Under the pieces are notes generated by a model. The model was not told the origin of the DNA and made no database searches. It worked only from the letters and a program-made list of their open reading frames with translations. Shown here one piece after another: positions 15,960 to 24,081 of a stretch of DNA of 64,000 nt. Numbering within the stretch: position 1 is the first letter of the stretch; each line of letters opens with the position of its first letter. Source of the DNA: CBDBZL01 sp031399025 (GTDB lineage: Bacteria > Pseudomonadota > Alphaproteobacteria > Sphingomonadales > Sphingomonadaceae); the NCBI GenBank assembly GCA_031399025.1, contig JANNOJ010000052.1, positions 104,106-168,105 of the forward strand. The letters run 5' to 3'. A program made the position numbers and the translations under genes.

Positions 15960-17951
15960 ATGATCGCCGAACTGGGTCTCGCCGCGCTATGGCTCGCCGC
16001 CGCTTTATCCGCGCTGCAATTGCTCGGCGGCATTGCGGGCGTGCGGGCGGAAGGTTCGTCGCTTGCCGCGCTGGTCCGACCCGCCGCCGCGATGCAGGCG
16101 CTGCTGTGCGCGGTGGCCTTCGCCGCGCTGCTCTGGGTCTTTGCCGTCACCGACCTGTCGGTCCAGCTGGTGGCGGCCAATTCGCATTCCGAGAAGCCGC
16201 TGATCTTCAAGCTCGCGGGCGCCTGGGGCAACCACGAAGGCTCGATGCTGCTGTGGGTCACGGTGATGGCGCTGGCGGGCGGCCTCATCGCCGCGGTCGA
16301 GCGCCGCCTGCCCGAGCGCACGATGCTGGCGACGCTGGCCGCGCAGAGCTTCGTGGGCTTGGGCTTCTATGCCTTCCTGCTGTTCTCCTCCAACCCCTTC
16401 ACCCGGCTCGACCCGGCGCCCGAGCAGGGCATGGGGCTGAACCCGCTGCTGCAGGACATCGGCCTCGCCTTCCACCCGCCCACGCTGTATCTGGGCTATG
16501 TCGGCCTCTCGGTCGCCTTCAGCTTTGCCGTGGGGGCGCTGGTCACCCGGCAGGTGACGCCCGACTTCGCCAAGGTGATGCGCCCCTGGGTGCTGGGGGC
16601 GTGGGTGTTCCTCACCCTGGGCATCACCGCCGGCAGCTATTGGGCCTATTACGAGCTCGGCTGGGGCGGCTGGTGGTTCTGGGATCCGGTCGAGAACGCC
16701 TCGCTGATGCCCTGGCTGGCGGCGACCGCGCTGCTCCATTCCGCCAGCGTGCTGGCCGCGCGCGACGCGCTGCGCGCCTGGACCATCCTGCTGGGCGTCG
16801 TCGCCTTCTCGATGAGCATGGTGGGCACCTTCCTGGTGCGCTCGGGCATCCTCACCTCGGTCCATGCCTTCGCGGTGGATCCGGAACGCGGCAGCTTCAT
16901 CCTGGCGCTGCTGGTGCTCTATATCGGCGGCGCGCTGGTCGTCTTCGCGCTGCGGGCGGGCACGGTGACGGAGGGCGAGCGCTTCGCCAGTCTGAGCCGC
17001 GAGGGCGCGCTGGTGATCAACAACGTGGCGCTTTCGGCCATCCTGGGCATCGTCCTGCTGGGCACGCTCTACCCGCTGCTGACCGAGGCGTTCGACGTGC
17101 GCGTCTCGGTGGGGCCGCCCTATTTCAACCCGGTCGGCGCGATCTTCTTCCTGCCGATGCTGGCGGTGCTGGCGGTCGGGCCCCTGCTGCGCTGGCGGCA
17201 GGACAGCTTTGCGCGGATCCGCGGACCGGTGGCGGCGGTCGCCATGGTGGGGCTGGTGGCGCTGGTGGCGGTGTGGTTCGTCTCGGGCATCGCGCTGCTG
17301 CCATTGCTGGGCATTGCCCTGGCGCTGGCGGTGGCGGTGGGCAGCGTGATGCCGCTGGCCGGGCGCAACCTCCTGCGCCTGCCGCTGCCGACCTGGGGCA
17401 TGGTGCTGGCCCATCTGGGCGTGGCGGTGGCGGTGCTCGGCATGGCGGCAGATAGCGCCTTCCAGCAGGAACAGCTGGTCGCCGCCAACGTGGGTGACCG
17501 CGTGTCGGTCGGGCCCTGGGAGGCCCAGGTCCTGTCGGTCGGCCCGATCGCCGGGCCGAACTGGACCGCCATGCAGGCCGACCTGGCGCTGTCCTACGAT
17601 GGCGGCCCGGTGCGCCCGGCCGCGCCGCAATCTCGCCAATTCTGGTCGCCAGCGATGCAGACCAGCGAGGTGGCGCTCGTCACCCGCTGGAACGGCCAGC
17701 TCTACGTGGCCGTGGGCGAGGAGAACGCCGACGGGCGCTGGCAGCTGCGCCTGTGGTGGAAACCGTTCGTCACCTTCATCTGGTACGGCGGAATGCTGAT
17801 CGCGCTGGGCGGGGCGATTTCGCTGGTGGGCCGCGTTGCGGTCGACGTGCGCCGCCGGGTGGCGGTGCGCCGCATCGCCGAGCGGCGGGGCGAGCTCGGC
17901 GGCGCGGTTGCTGGCCGGGCCGAAGTTCCGGCCGCCGCGGTGGCGGTGTGA
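15960..17951 (+). CDS. ccmF: Heme lyase CcmF
   Basis: CcmF is the large integral-membrane subunit of the cytochrome c heme lyase. The 663-residue protein has many membrane helices. The conserved motif WWFWDPVENASLMPWL near residue 237 is the WWD heme-handling segment, and conserved His residues lie in the helices around it (for example AFHPPTLYLGY). It ends in a soluble periplasmic portion and a last helix before a basic tail. The stop overlaps the GTG start of ccmG (GTGA). Confidence 0.96.
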   Translation: MIAELGLAALWLAAALSALQLLGGIAGVRAEGSSLAALVRPAAAMQALLCAVAFAALLWVFAVTDLSVQLVAANSHSEKPLIFKLAGAWGNHEGSMLLWVTVMALAGGLIAAVERRLPERTMLATLAAQSFVGLGFYAFLLFSSNPFTRLDPAPEQGMGLNPLLQDIGLAFHPPTLYLGYVGLSVAFSFAVGALVTRQVTPDFAKVMRPWVLGAWVFLTLGITAGSYWAYYELGWGGWWFWDPVENASLMPWLAATALLHSASVLAARDALRAWTILLGVVAFSMSMVGTFLVRSGILTSVHAFAVDPERGSFILALLVLYIGGALVVFALRAGTVTEGERFASLSREGALVINNVALSAILGIVLLGTLYPLLTEAFDVRVSVGPPYFNPVGAIFFLPMLAVLAVGPLLRWRQDSFARIRGPVAAVAMVGLVALVAVWFVSGIALLPLLGIALALAVAVGSVMPLAGRNLLRLPLPTWGMVLAHLGVAVAVLGMAADSAFQQEQLVAANVGDRVSVGPWEAQVLSVGPIAGPNWTAMQADLALSYDGGPVRPAAPQSRQFWSPAMQTSEVALVTRWNGQLYVAVGEENADGRWQLRLWWKPFVTFIWYGGMLIALGGAISLVGRVAVDVRRRVAVRRIAERRGELGGAVAGRAEVPAAAVAV

Positions 17952-18502
17952 CCCTGGCGCGCCTGCGCTGGGGCCTGTGGCTGATCGTCGCGGCGGCGCT
18001 GGCGTTGTTCGGATTGTTCGCGGTGCAGCTGTCGCGCCCGAAGAACGATTTCGTCGAAAGCGCGCTGGTCGGCCAGCCGCTGCCGGCGTTCGACCTGCCG
18101 CCGGTGGCCGAGGGCATGCCGGGGCTCGCCTCGGCCGACCTCGCGGACGGCCGGCCCAGGCTGCTCAACGTGTTCGCCAGCTGGTGCGTGCCCTGCCGGG
18201 CCGAGGCGCCGCAGCTGGAGGCGCTGCGCCGCCAGGGCGCCGAGATCGTCGCGGTGGCGATCCGCGACCGGCCCGAGGACGTGGCCGGCTTCCTCGCGGC
18301 CTACGGCAACCCGTTCAGCGCCGTCGGCAAGGACGACATCAGCGCGGTGCAGCTGGCGCTGGGCTCCTCCGGCGTGCCCGAGACCTTCGTGATCGACGGC
18401 CGGGGCACCATCACCCACCAGCATATCGGCCCCATCAACGAGCGCGACGTGCCGCTGCTGCTCGACGAACTGCGCCGCGCGCGGTCGGGCGGGCAGAGTT
18501 GA
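17948..18502 (+). CDS. ccmG: Thiol:disulfide interchange protein CcmG/DsbE
   Basis: This periplasmic membrane-anchored thioredoxin-like protein reduces apocytochrome c or CcmH so that heme can be attached. The 184-residue protein has an N-terminal helix (LWLIVAAALALFGLFAVQL), the active site WCVPC (Cys80, Cys83), and the cis-Pro loop GVPETFVIDG typical of DsbE. The GTG start overlaps the ccmF stop, and its end overlaps a TTG start for ccmH. Confidence 0.95.
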   Translation: MTLARLRWGLWLIVAAALALFGLFAVQLSRPKNDFVESALVGQPLPAFDLPPVAEGMPGLASADLADGRPRLLNVFASWCVPCRAEAPQLEALRRQGAEIVAVAIRDRPEDVAGFLAAYGNPFSAVGKDDISAVQLALGSSGVPETFVIDGRGTITHQHIGPINERDVPLLLDELRRARSGGQS

Positions 18503-18936
18503 GGCGCCTCGCGCTCCTGGTGGCGGCCCTGTTGGCGGTGTGGGCCAGTCTTGCCCTGGCCCCGCCCGCAATGGCGCAGGATTCGCTGCCGCCCGCGCCC
18601 TACGCCTACCGCCAGCTCGCCGATCCGGCGCAGGAGGCGCAGGCGCGCGCGCTGATGGAGACGCTGCGCTGCCTCACCTGCCAGAGCCAGTCGATCGCCG
18701 ACAGCGACGCGCCGATGGCCGGCGACATGCGCCACCAGGTACGCAGCCGCATCGCCGCCGGCGAGCAGCCCGAGGCGGTACGGCAATGGCTGGTCGAGCG
18801 CTATGGCGATTACATCAGCTACGCCCCGCGGGTCTCGCCGAGCACCTGGCCGCTATTCGTCATTCCGGCGATATTGCTGGCGGTGGCGGTGCTGGTCCTG
18901 CGCCGCCGCCTCGGCGCCCGCCCGGAACCGCGCTAG
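18499..18936 (+). CDS. ccmH: Cytochrome c-type biogenesis protein CcmH/CycL
   Basis: This periplasmic thiol-redox subunit of the heme lyase is 145 residues long. A signal peptide (ALLVAALLAVWASLALAPPAMA) precedes the conserved LRCLTCQSQSI motif with redox Cys58 and Cys61, and a C-terminal membrane anchor (LFVIPAILLAVAVLVL) follows. The start is a TTG that overlaps the ccmG stop (TTGA); the next ATG would remove both the signal peptide and the cysteine motif. Confidence 0.93.
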   Translation: MRRLALLVAALLAVWASLALAPPAMAQDSLPPAPYAYRQLADPAQEAQARALMETLRCLTCQSQSIADSDAPMAGDMRHQVRSRIAAGEQPEAVRQWLVERYGDYISYAPRVSPSTWPLFVIPAILLAVAVLVLRRRLGARPEPR

Positions 18937-18937
18937 G

Positions 18938-19606
18938 GTGAGCTGGGCCCTGGTGGTGGTGCTGGCGCTGGCCGCGTTCGCGGTCGCGGCCTTCGCTTTC
19001 CGGCTCGAACGCCGGCTGTGGACGGCGTTGCTCGCCGCGCTGGTATTCGGGCTGGCGGGCTATGCGATGCAGGCCAGCCCGCAGCTTGCCGGCGCCCCGC
19101 GGCCGGCGGGTGATACGGGCGCGCAGGTGCAATGGGGTTCGGTCGAGGCGCGCAAGGAGATGCTCGCCCCGGGCGAGCAATCGAGCAGCGACCGGCTGCT
19201 GATCGGCGATGCGCTGGCCCGGCGCGGCCAGTTCGGCAATGCCGCGATCATGCTGCGCGGCGCACTCGAGCGTGACCCCAACGATGGCGAGGCCTGGCTG
19301 GCGCTGGCCAACGTGCTGGTCGACCATGCCGAGGGCACGCTGACCCCGGCCGCGCTCTACGCGTTCCGCCGGGCGTCGGAAAGCATGCCGGGAAGCGCCG
19401 CGCCGGGCTATTTCCTGGGCCTCGCGCTGATCCGCCAGGGGCGCATCCCCGAGGCCCGCCAGGCCTGGCAGACGACTCTCGCCACCGCGCGCGAAGGCGC
19501 CCCGCGGCTCCTGCTGGCCGAGCGCGCCGGGCGGCTCGATGCCCTGCTCGCCCAGGCCGGCATGCCCATGTCCGGCCCCGCTGCGCCGGCCACCGCCGCG
19601 CCCTAG
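18938..19606 (+). CDS. ccmI: Cytochrome c biogenesis TPR protein CcmI/CycH-like
   Basis: This 222-residue protein has two N-terminal hydrophobic segments and a periplasmic TPR-type domain (DRLLIGDALARRGQFGNAA, then NDGEAWLALANVLVDHAEG). CcmI presents apocytochrome c to the lyase. It is shorter than classical CycH but sits in the right place as the last ccm gene. The GTG start is 1 nt after the ccmH stop; an upstream ATG in frame would read through ccmH and is unlikely. Confidence 0.85.
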   Translation: MSWALVVVLALAAFAVAAFAFRLERRLWTALLAALVFGLAGYAMQASPQLAGAPRPAGDTGAQVQWGSVEARKEMLAPGEQSSSDRLLIGDALARRGQFGNAAIMLRGALERDPNDGEAWLALANVLVDHAEGTLTPAALYAFRRASESMPGSAAPGYFLGLALIRQGRIPEARQAWQTTLATAREGAPRLLLAERAGRLDALLAQAGMPMSGPAAPATAAP

Positions 19607-19688
19607 CGCTGCTGTTGCCTGGCTGCGAACCGGCTGCTAAGCGCCGCGCTTCCATGGAACCTGCGTTCCTGAAGGGGCAGCCATCCCG

Positions 19689-21599
19689 ATGAGTGCCATC
19701 CCCAGTGCCGTTGGCGCCGGCGACGAACGCAGTTCCGCCAAGCTAAAACTGGCCGCCGGCGCGGTCGGCATCGTCTTCGGCGACATCGGCACCAGCCCGC
19801 TATACGCGTTCCGAGAGACGTTCCGCGGGCCGCATCCGCTGGCGATCGACGATCTGCATGTCCTGGGCGTCATCAGCCTCATTTTCTGGTCGATGACGCT
19901 GATCGTCTCGATCCAGTACGTCTCGATCCTGATGCGCGCCGACAACAAGGGCGAAGGCGGCACGCTGGCGCTGGTGGCGCTGATCGGCCGGCACATCAAG
20001 GGCCCGGGCTATGGCTGGGTGACGGTGATGCTGGGCGTGTTCGCCACCGCTTTGTTCTACGGCGACAGCATGATCACCCCGGCGATCTCGGTGCTTTCGG
20101 CGGTCGAAGGGTTGACGGTGGTCGACGCCCGCCTCGAGCAATATGTCATCCCGATCTCGCTGGTGCTGCTGATCGGCCTGTTCCTCATCCAGAAGCGCGG
20201 CACTGCGAGCGTGGGCGCGCTGTTCGCGCCGATCATGCTCACCTACTTCACCGTGCTCGCGGTGCTGGGCATCTACCATATCGCCCAGGCCCCCGACATC
20301 CTGTGGGCGTTCAACCCCTGGTACGCGGTGCAGTTCTTCATCACCGACAAATGGCTCGCCTTCCTGGCGTTGGGTTCGGTGGTGCTGGCGGTGACGGGCT
20401 CGGAGGCGCTTTATTCGGACATGGGGCATTTCGGCCGCGGGGCCTTGCGCCTGTCGTGGTTCGGCTTCGTGCTGCCCTGCCTGCTGCTCAACTATTTCGG
20501 CCAGGGGGCGATGATCCTGGGCCTGGGCGACGCGGCCGCCGAGGAGGCGATCCGCAACCCGTTCTTCTTCTTGGCTCCCGAGGCGCTGCGCCTGCCGCTG
20601 GTGTTCCTGGCCGCGGCCGCCGCGTTCATCGCCAGCCAGGCGGTGATCTCGGGCGCGTTCTCGGTCACCCATCAGGCGATCCAGCTCGGCTTCGTCCCGC
20701 GCCTCACCACCCTGCACACCAGCAAGACGCACCAGGGGCAGATCTACATTCCCATCGTCAACTGGCTGCTGATGGTGTCGGTGATCCTGCTGGTGCTGTT
20801 CTTCCGCAATTCCTCCAATCTCGCCTCGGCCTACGGGATCGCGGTTACCGGCGCGATGCTGATCGACACCTGCCTGATGGGCGTGCTGCTGCTGGCGGTG
20901 TGGAAGTGGAAACCATGGGTCGCAGTGCCGGTGGCGCTGCTGTTCTTGGCTGTCCACGGCGCCTATTTCACCGCCAACGCCACCAAGATCCCGGATGGCG
21001 GGTGGTTTCCGCTGCTGGTGGGCGCCATCGCCTTCACCCTCCTGACCACCTGGGCCAAGGGGCGAAGGCTGATGCGCCAGCGGATGAGCGAGGTCTCGCT
21101 GCCGCTCGACATTTTCGCCAAATCGGCGCGCAACTCCACCGCGCAGGTGCCCGGCACGGCCATTTTCATGAACTCGGGCGCCAGCGGCACGCCATCCGCG
21201 CTGCTCCACAACATCAAGCACAACAAGGTGCTGCACGAGCGGGTGGTGGTGCTGACCGTGCAGATCGCCGACGTGCCCTATATCGACGAGGACGAGCGCT
21301 ACGAGATCACCGAGGTGGGCGACGGCTTCTACCGGGTGGTGCTGCATTACGGCTTCATGGAGGAGACCGACGTGCCCGCCGCGCTCAAGAACCGGCAGAT
21401 GTGCGGCGGCCCGTTCGAGATGATGCGCACCAGCTTCTTCCTCTCACGCCAGACGCTGATCGCCTCGGCGCGGCCGGGAATGGCGCTGTGGCGCGAGAAG
21501 CTGTTCGCCTGGATGATGCGCAACGCGGCCACGCCCATGGAATTCTTCCGCCTGCCCAGCAACCGGGTGGTGGAACTGGGCAGCCAGCTCGAGATCTAG
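19689..21599 (+). CDS. kup: Low-affinity potassium transporter Kup
   Basis: This K+/H+ symporter of the inner membrane is 636 residues long with about twelve membrane helices followed by a soluble C-terminal domain. Family motifs include GIVFGDIGTSPLYAFRE, RADNKGEGGTLAL, FYGDSMITPAISVLSAVEG and TGSEALYSDMGHFG. It has its own upstream region with no evident operon partner, although the oxygenase gene begins shortly after. Confidence 0.96.
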   Translation: MSAIPSAVGAGDERSSAKLKLAAGAVGIVFGDIGTSPLYAFRETFRGPHPLAIDDLHVLGVISLIFWSMTLIVSIQYVSILMRADNKGEGGTLALVALIGRHIKGPGYGWVTVMLGVFATALFYGDSMITPAISVLSAVEGLTVVDARLEQYVIPISLVLLIGLFLIQKRGTASVGALFAPIMLTYFTVLAVLGIYHIAQAPDILWAFNPWYAVQFFITDKWLAFLALGSVVLAVTGSEALYSDMGHFGRGALRLSWFGFVLPCLLLNYFGQGAMILGLGDAAAEEAIRNPFFFLAPEALRLPLVFLAAAAAFIASQAVISGAFSVTHQAIQLGFVPRLTTLHTSKTHQGQIYIPIVNWLLMVSVILLVLFFRNSSNLASAYGIAVTGAMLIDTCLMGVLLLAVWKWKPWVAVPVALLFLAVHGAYFTANATKIPDGGWFPLLVGAIAFTLLTTWAKGRRLMRQRMSEVSLPLDIFAKSARNSTAQVPGTAIFMNSGASGTPSALLHNIKHNKVLHERVVVLTVQIADVPYIDEDERYEITEVGDGFYRVVLHYGFMEETDVPAALKNRQMCGGPFEMMRTSFFLSRQTLIASARPGMALWREKLFAWMMRNAATPMEFFRLPSNRVVELGSQLEI

Positions 21600-21623
21600 G
21601 GACGCGCGCCGGCCGTGCTTGCC

Positions 21624-22289
21624 ATGGCGGACGGCGCGACTATCACTGCGCGGGCCATGCCTTCCCCAGGTGAAACCGACGCGCCGATCCTTTTGGCCTA
21701 TGGCGGCGTCCGGCGCTTTCCATCGCCCAAGCTCACGCTGTTCGATCGGCGGGATTTCCTGTCACCCGAGCTGTGCGCCGGGCTCATCGCGCTGATCGAG
21801 CAGGATCGCCGCCCGTCCACCATCGCCGATTTCAACGGCGATGCCACCTTCCGCACCAGCGAGACCTGCGACCTGGCTCCGAGCGAGCCGGCGGTGCGCG
21901 AGCTGGAGGGGCTGCTGTTTGCGCTCAACCGGATCGACCCCGTGCACGGCGAGCCGGTGCAGGGCCAGCGCTACGACGTAGGCCAGGAGTTCAAGGCCCA
22001 TACCGACTACTTCACGCCCGCTGGCACCGATTTCGCCAAGTACTGCGCGGTCGCCGGGCAGCGCACCTGGACCTTCATGGTCTACCTCAACGCGGTGGAG
22101 GCGGGCGGCGCCACGCGGTTCAAGGCGGTCGACAAGATCTTCCACCCCGAACCCGGCAAGCTCTTGTGCTGGGACAACCACCGCCCCGACGGCCGGCTCA
22201 ATCCGGCCACGCTCCATCACGGCATGAAGGTGCGCAAGGGGGTCAAGTACGTGATCACCAAATGGTATCGCGAGCGCGAGTGGCGATGA
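21624..22289 (+). CDS. 2-oxoglutarate/Fe(II)-dependent oxygenase (prolyl 4-hydroxylase type)
   Basis: About 221 residues with a P4H-type double-stranded beta-helix. The HxD iron motif is in KAHTDYF near residue 126, the distal His is in LHHGMKV near residue 198, and the 2-oxoglutarate-binding Lys is in VRKGVKYVITKWYRE. Bacterial members hydroxylate proline or other protein side chains; the substrate is unknown. Start choice is uncertain: GTG at 21615, ATG at 21624 and ATG at 21657 are all in frame and none has a strong ribosome site. The stop overlaps a short reading frame at 22286. Confidence 0.85.
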   Translation: MADGATITARAMPSPGETDAPILLAYGGVRRFPSPKLTLFDRRDFLSPELCAGLIALIEQDRRPSTIADFNGDATFRTSETCDLAPSEPAVRELEGLLFALNRIDPVHGEPVQGQRYDVGQEFKAHTDYFTPAGTDFAKYCAVAGQRTWTFMVYLNAVEAGGATRFKAVDKIFHPEPGKLLCWDNHRPDGRLNPATLHHGMKVRKGVKYVITKWYREREWR

Positions 22290-22423
22290 GCGGGCGCGCC
22301 CCGGGGCTGGTCGCCATCTATCGCTGGCGGGTGAAGGCCGCGAGCCAGGAGGCATTTGCGCGAAAGCCGGCGGGCGGCGACGCATCGCTTGCGGGATTGC
22401 GGAGGTCCGGGCTCGCGGCGTGA
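22286..22423 (+). pseudogene. Probable remnant of an antibiotic-biosynthesis-monooxygenase-like (ABM) gene
   Basis: A 45-codon frame starts inside the oxygenase stop (ATGA). Its first part, GLVAIYRWRVKAASQEAF, resembles the first beta strand and helix of small ABM-domain proteins, which usually run about 95-110 residues. The rest (GGDASLAGLRRSGLAA) is too short to complete the fold, and no continuation is evident in other frames. It is most likely a truncated gene; a random open frame cannot be excluded. Confidence 0.4.
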
Positions 22424-22529
22424 GACGATATCACTGCAACCGCTGGACGACCGGTGGGACTCGAGGCCCGGCAAGACCAGTCCGGCCGGTGCCGGTGACC
22501 AAGCCGCCGGCGCCCAACGCCATTGCCGG

Positions 22530-22757
22530 TCACTTCTTCTTGAGCGACAGCCCGCCGAAGCGCTTGTTGAACTGCGCCACCCGCCCGCCCTGGTCGACCT
22601 GACGCTGGCCGCCGGTCCATGCCGGGTGGCTGGTCGGGTCGATGTCCAGCGTCATCGTGTCGCCTTCCGCTCCCCAGGTGGAGCGCGTCCGGAACTCGGT
22701 GCCGTCGGTCATCTTGACCGTGATCATGTGGTAATCGGGATGCGTGTCGGCTTTCAT
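22530..22757 (-). CDS. rpmE: 50S ribosomal protein L31
   Basis: The 75-residue protein begins MKADTHPDYHMITVKMTDGT and contains STWGAEGDTMTLDIDPTSHPAWTGG, matching alphaproteobacterial L31. There is no cysteine at all, so this is the zinc-free (C-minus) form. It is transcribed on its own, between fabZ and the oxygenase region. Confidence 0.95.
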   Translation of the reverse strand: MKADTHPDYHMITVKMTDGTEFRTRSTWGAEGDTMTLDIDPTSHPAWTGGQRQVDQGGRVAQFNKRFGGLSLKKK

Positions 22758-22888
22758 GGCATGCAGTCCTTCGTGCGGCAGACCGGTTCCGACCGGCCGA
22801 GCAATGTCGGGAGAGGCGGCGCCATAGAGGTGCGGCCGCGGCTTGACAAGGGGTCCGCAGGTGGTGCCGCGCGCCCACCGCGCTTGTG

Positions 22889-23353
22889 CTAGGCGGGTGC
22901 GTCGGCGATCATCGCGGTGAACCTGGCCTCGCAGGTCACCTTGCCCGCCACGCTCGCCTTGCCCGAAAATTTGCACGCCCGCGTCCGCTGCTGGAGCAGC
23001 GTCACCGCCAGTTCGAGCAGGCAGCCCGGCTCGACGGGATTGCGGAACTTGGCCCCTTCGATGGCCATGAAATAGACCAGCTTGCCGCTCCCCGCGAGCC
23101 CGAGCGTCTCCACCGCCAGGATGCCGGCGGCCTGCGCCAAGGCCTCGATCTGGAGCACGCCGGGCATGATCGGGCGGCCCGGGAAGTGCCCCTGGAAGAA
23201 GCTCTCGTTGAAGCTCACCGCCTTGATGGCGCGGATCGTCTCGCCGGGATGCAGCTCAACCACGCGATCGACCAGCAGCAGCGGGTAGCGGTGCGGCAAG
23301 GCGGCAAGAATGCGGGCGAAGTCGTACCCGCTCGGCTCCGCCGTGGTGCTCAT
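22889..23353 (-). CDS. fabZ: 3-hydroxyacyl-[acyl-carrier-protein] dehydratase FabZ
   Basis: FabZ dehydrates 3-hydroxyacyl-ACP in type II fatty acid synthesis. The 154-residue hot-dog protein has the catalytic His56 in GHFPGRPIMPGVL and Glu70 in QIEALAQ. The ATG at 23353 (MSTTAEPSG) was preferred because the sequence upstream is not conserved in character. It is the last gene of the rseP-bamA-ompH-fabZ envelope cluster and lies about 70 nt after ompH. Confidence 0.96.
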   Translation of the reverse strand: MSTTAEPSGYDFARILAALPHRYPLLLVDRVVELHPGETIRAIKAVSFNESFFQGHFPGRPIMPGVLQIEALAQAAGILAVETLGLAGSGKLVYFMAIEGAKFRNPVEPGCLLELAVTLLQQRTRACKFSGKASVAGKVTCEARFTAMIADAPA

Positions 23354-23424
23354 GCCGCCTCGCTCCCCAGTTCGACCGGTGACCCGATCAGTGATCTCAC
23401 CGGCGATCAAGCCAACCGCCCCGA

Positions 23425-24081
23425 TCAGCGGCCCGCGACCGGCTGTTGCTGCTGCTGCTGCATGGCCGACATGACGAGCAGCTGCTGGATCTGCTGGAAA
23501 AGGTTCACCGTCGCCTGGTTGGGCTGGAAATCCGCCGGCACGGCGATCGCCGCGGTCGCCACGCGCGTGTTGAGCGCGTCGGTGACGGCCTGCGTCACAT
23601 TGGCCGCTTCGGGCGCGTAGATGATGGCGTCGGGAGCGATCAACATCTGGATGCTGCGATCGGCGATCACCTGCTGCACCGCCGGGGCATATTGCTGCGC
23701 GATCTGGCTCACCACGTAAAGCCGGGCGAGCTGGATCGGCGCCTGAATCTGCTGGATCTCCTGGTCGAGCGCCTGGACCTGGCTCACGGTGGCGGCGGGC
23801 GCGGCTGCCCCCTCGGCCTCGTCGAGCTGGCCATCGGCGTTGGTATCGAGCTGCTGGACCAGGGTGTTGCGCTGCTGCTGGCGCTGCTCGAGCGTCTGGC
23901 GCTGCGGTTCGTATTGGGTGGCGATCTGCTGGTAGCCGGTCTGCAGGGCCTGCGTGCTGGCGATGGCGAGCGCGGTGTCGGCGGTGGCGATCCCATTGAC
24001 CTGCGCCGCGGCGGGCGCGCCGGCGCCCAGCCCGGCGGCAGCGATGATTGCGGCGAGCGCCGGCTTGGCATGGTGGATCAT
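23425..24081 (-). CDS. OmpH/Skp-like periplasmic chaperone with an EF-hand loop
   Basis: This 218-residue exported protein has a signal peptide (ALAAIIAAAGLGAGAPAAAQ) and long Gln-rich helices typical of the Skp/OmpH coiled-coil tentacles. It sits in the standard place between bamA and fabZ, and its ATG overlaps the bamA stop (TGATG). Skp holds unfolded outer-membrane proteins for BamA. Unusually, residues 79-90 (DTNADGQLDEAE) form a complete 12-position EF-hand calcium loop inserted between helical segments. The C-terminus ends in a poly-Gln tract. The name is based on context and helical content; sequence identity to E. coli Skp looks low. Confidence 0.8.
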   Translation of the reverse strand: MIHHAKPALAAIIAAAGLGAGAPAAAQVNGIATADTALAIASTQALQTGYQQIATQYEPQRQTLEQRQQQRNTLVQQLDTNADGQLDEAEGAAAPAATVSQVQALDQEIQQIQAPIQLARLYVVSQIAQQYAPAVQQVIADRSIQMLIAPDAIIYAPEAANVTQAVTDALNTRVATAAIAVPADFQPNQATVNLFQQIQQLLVMSAMQQQQQQPVAGR

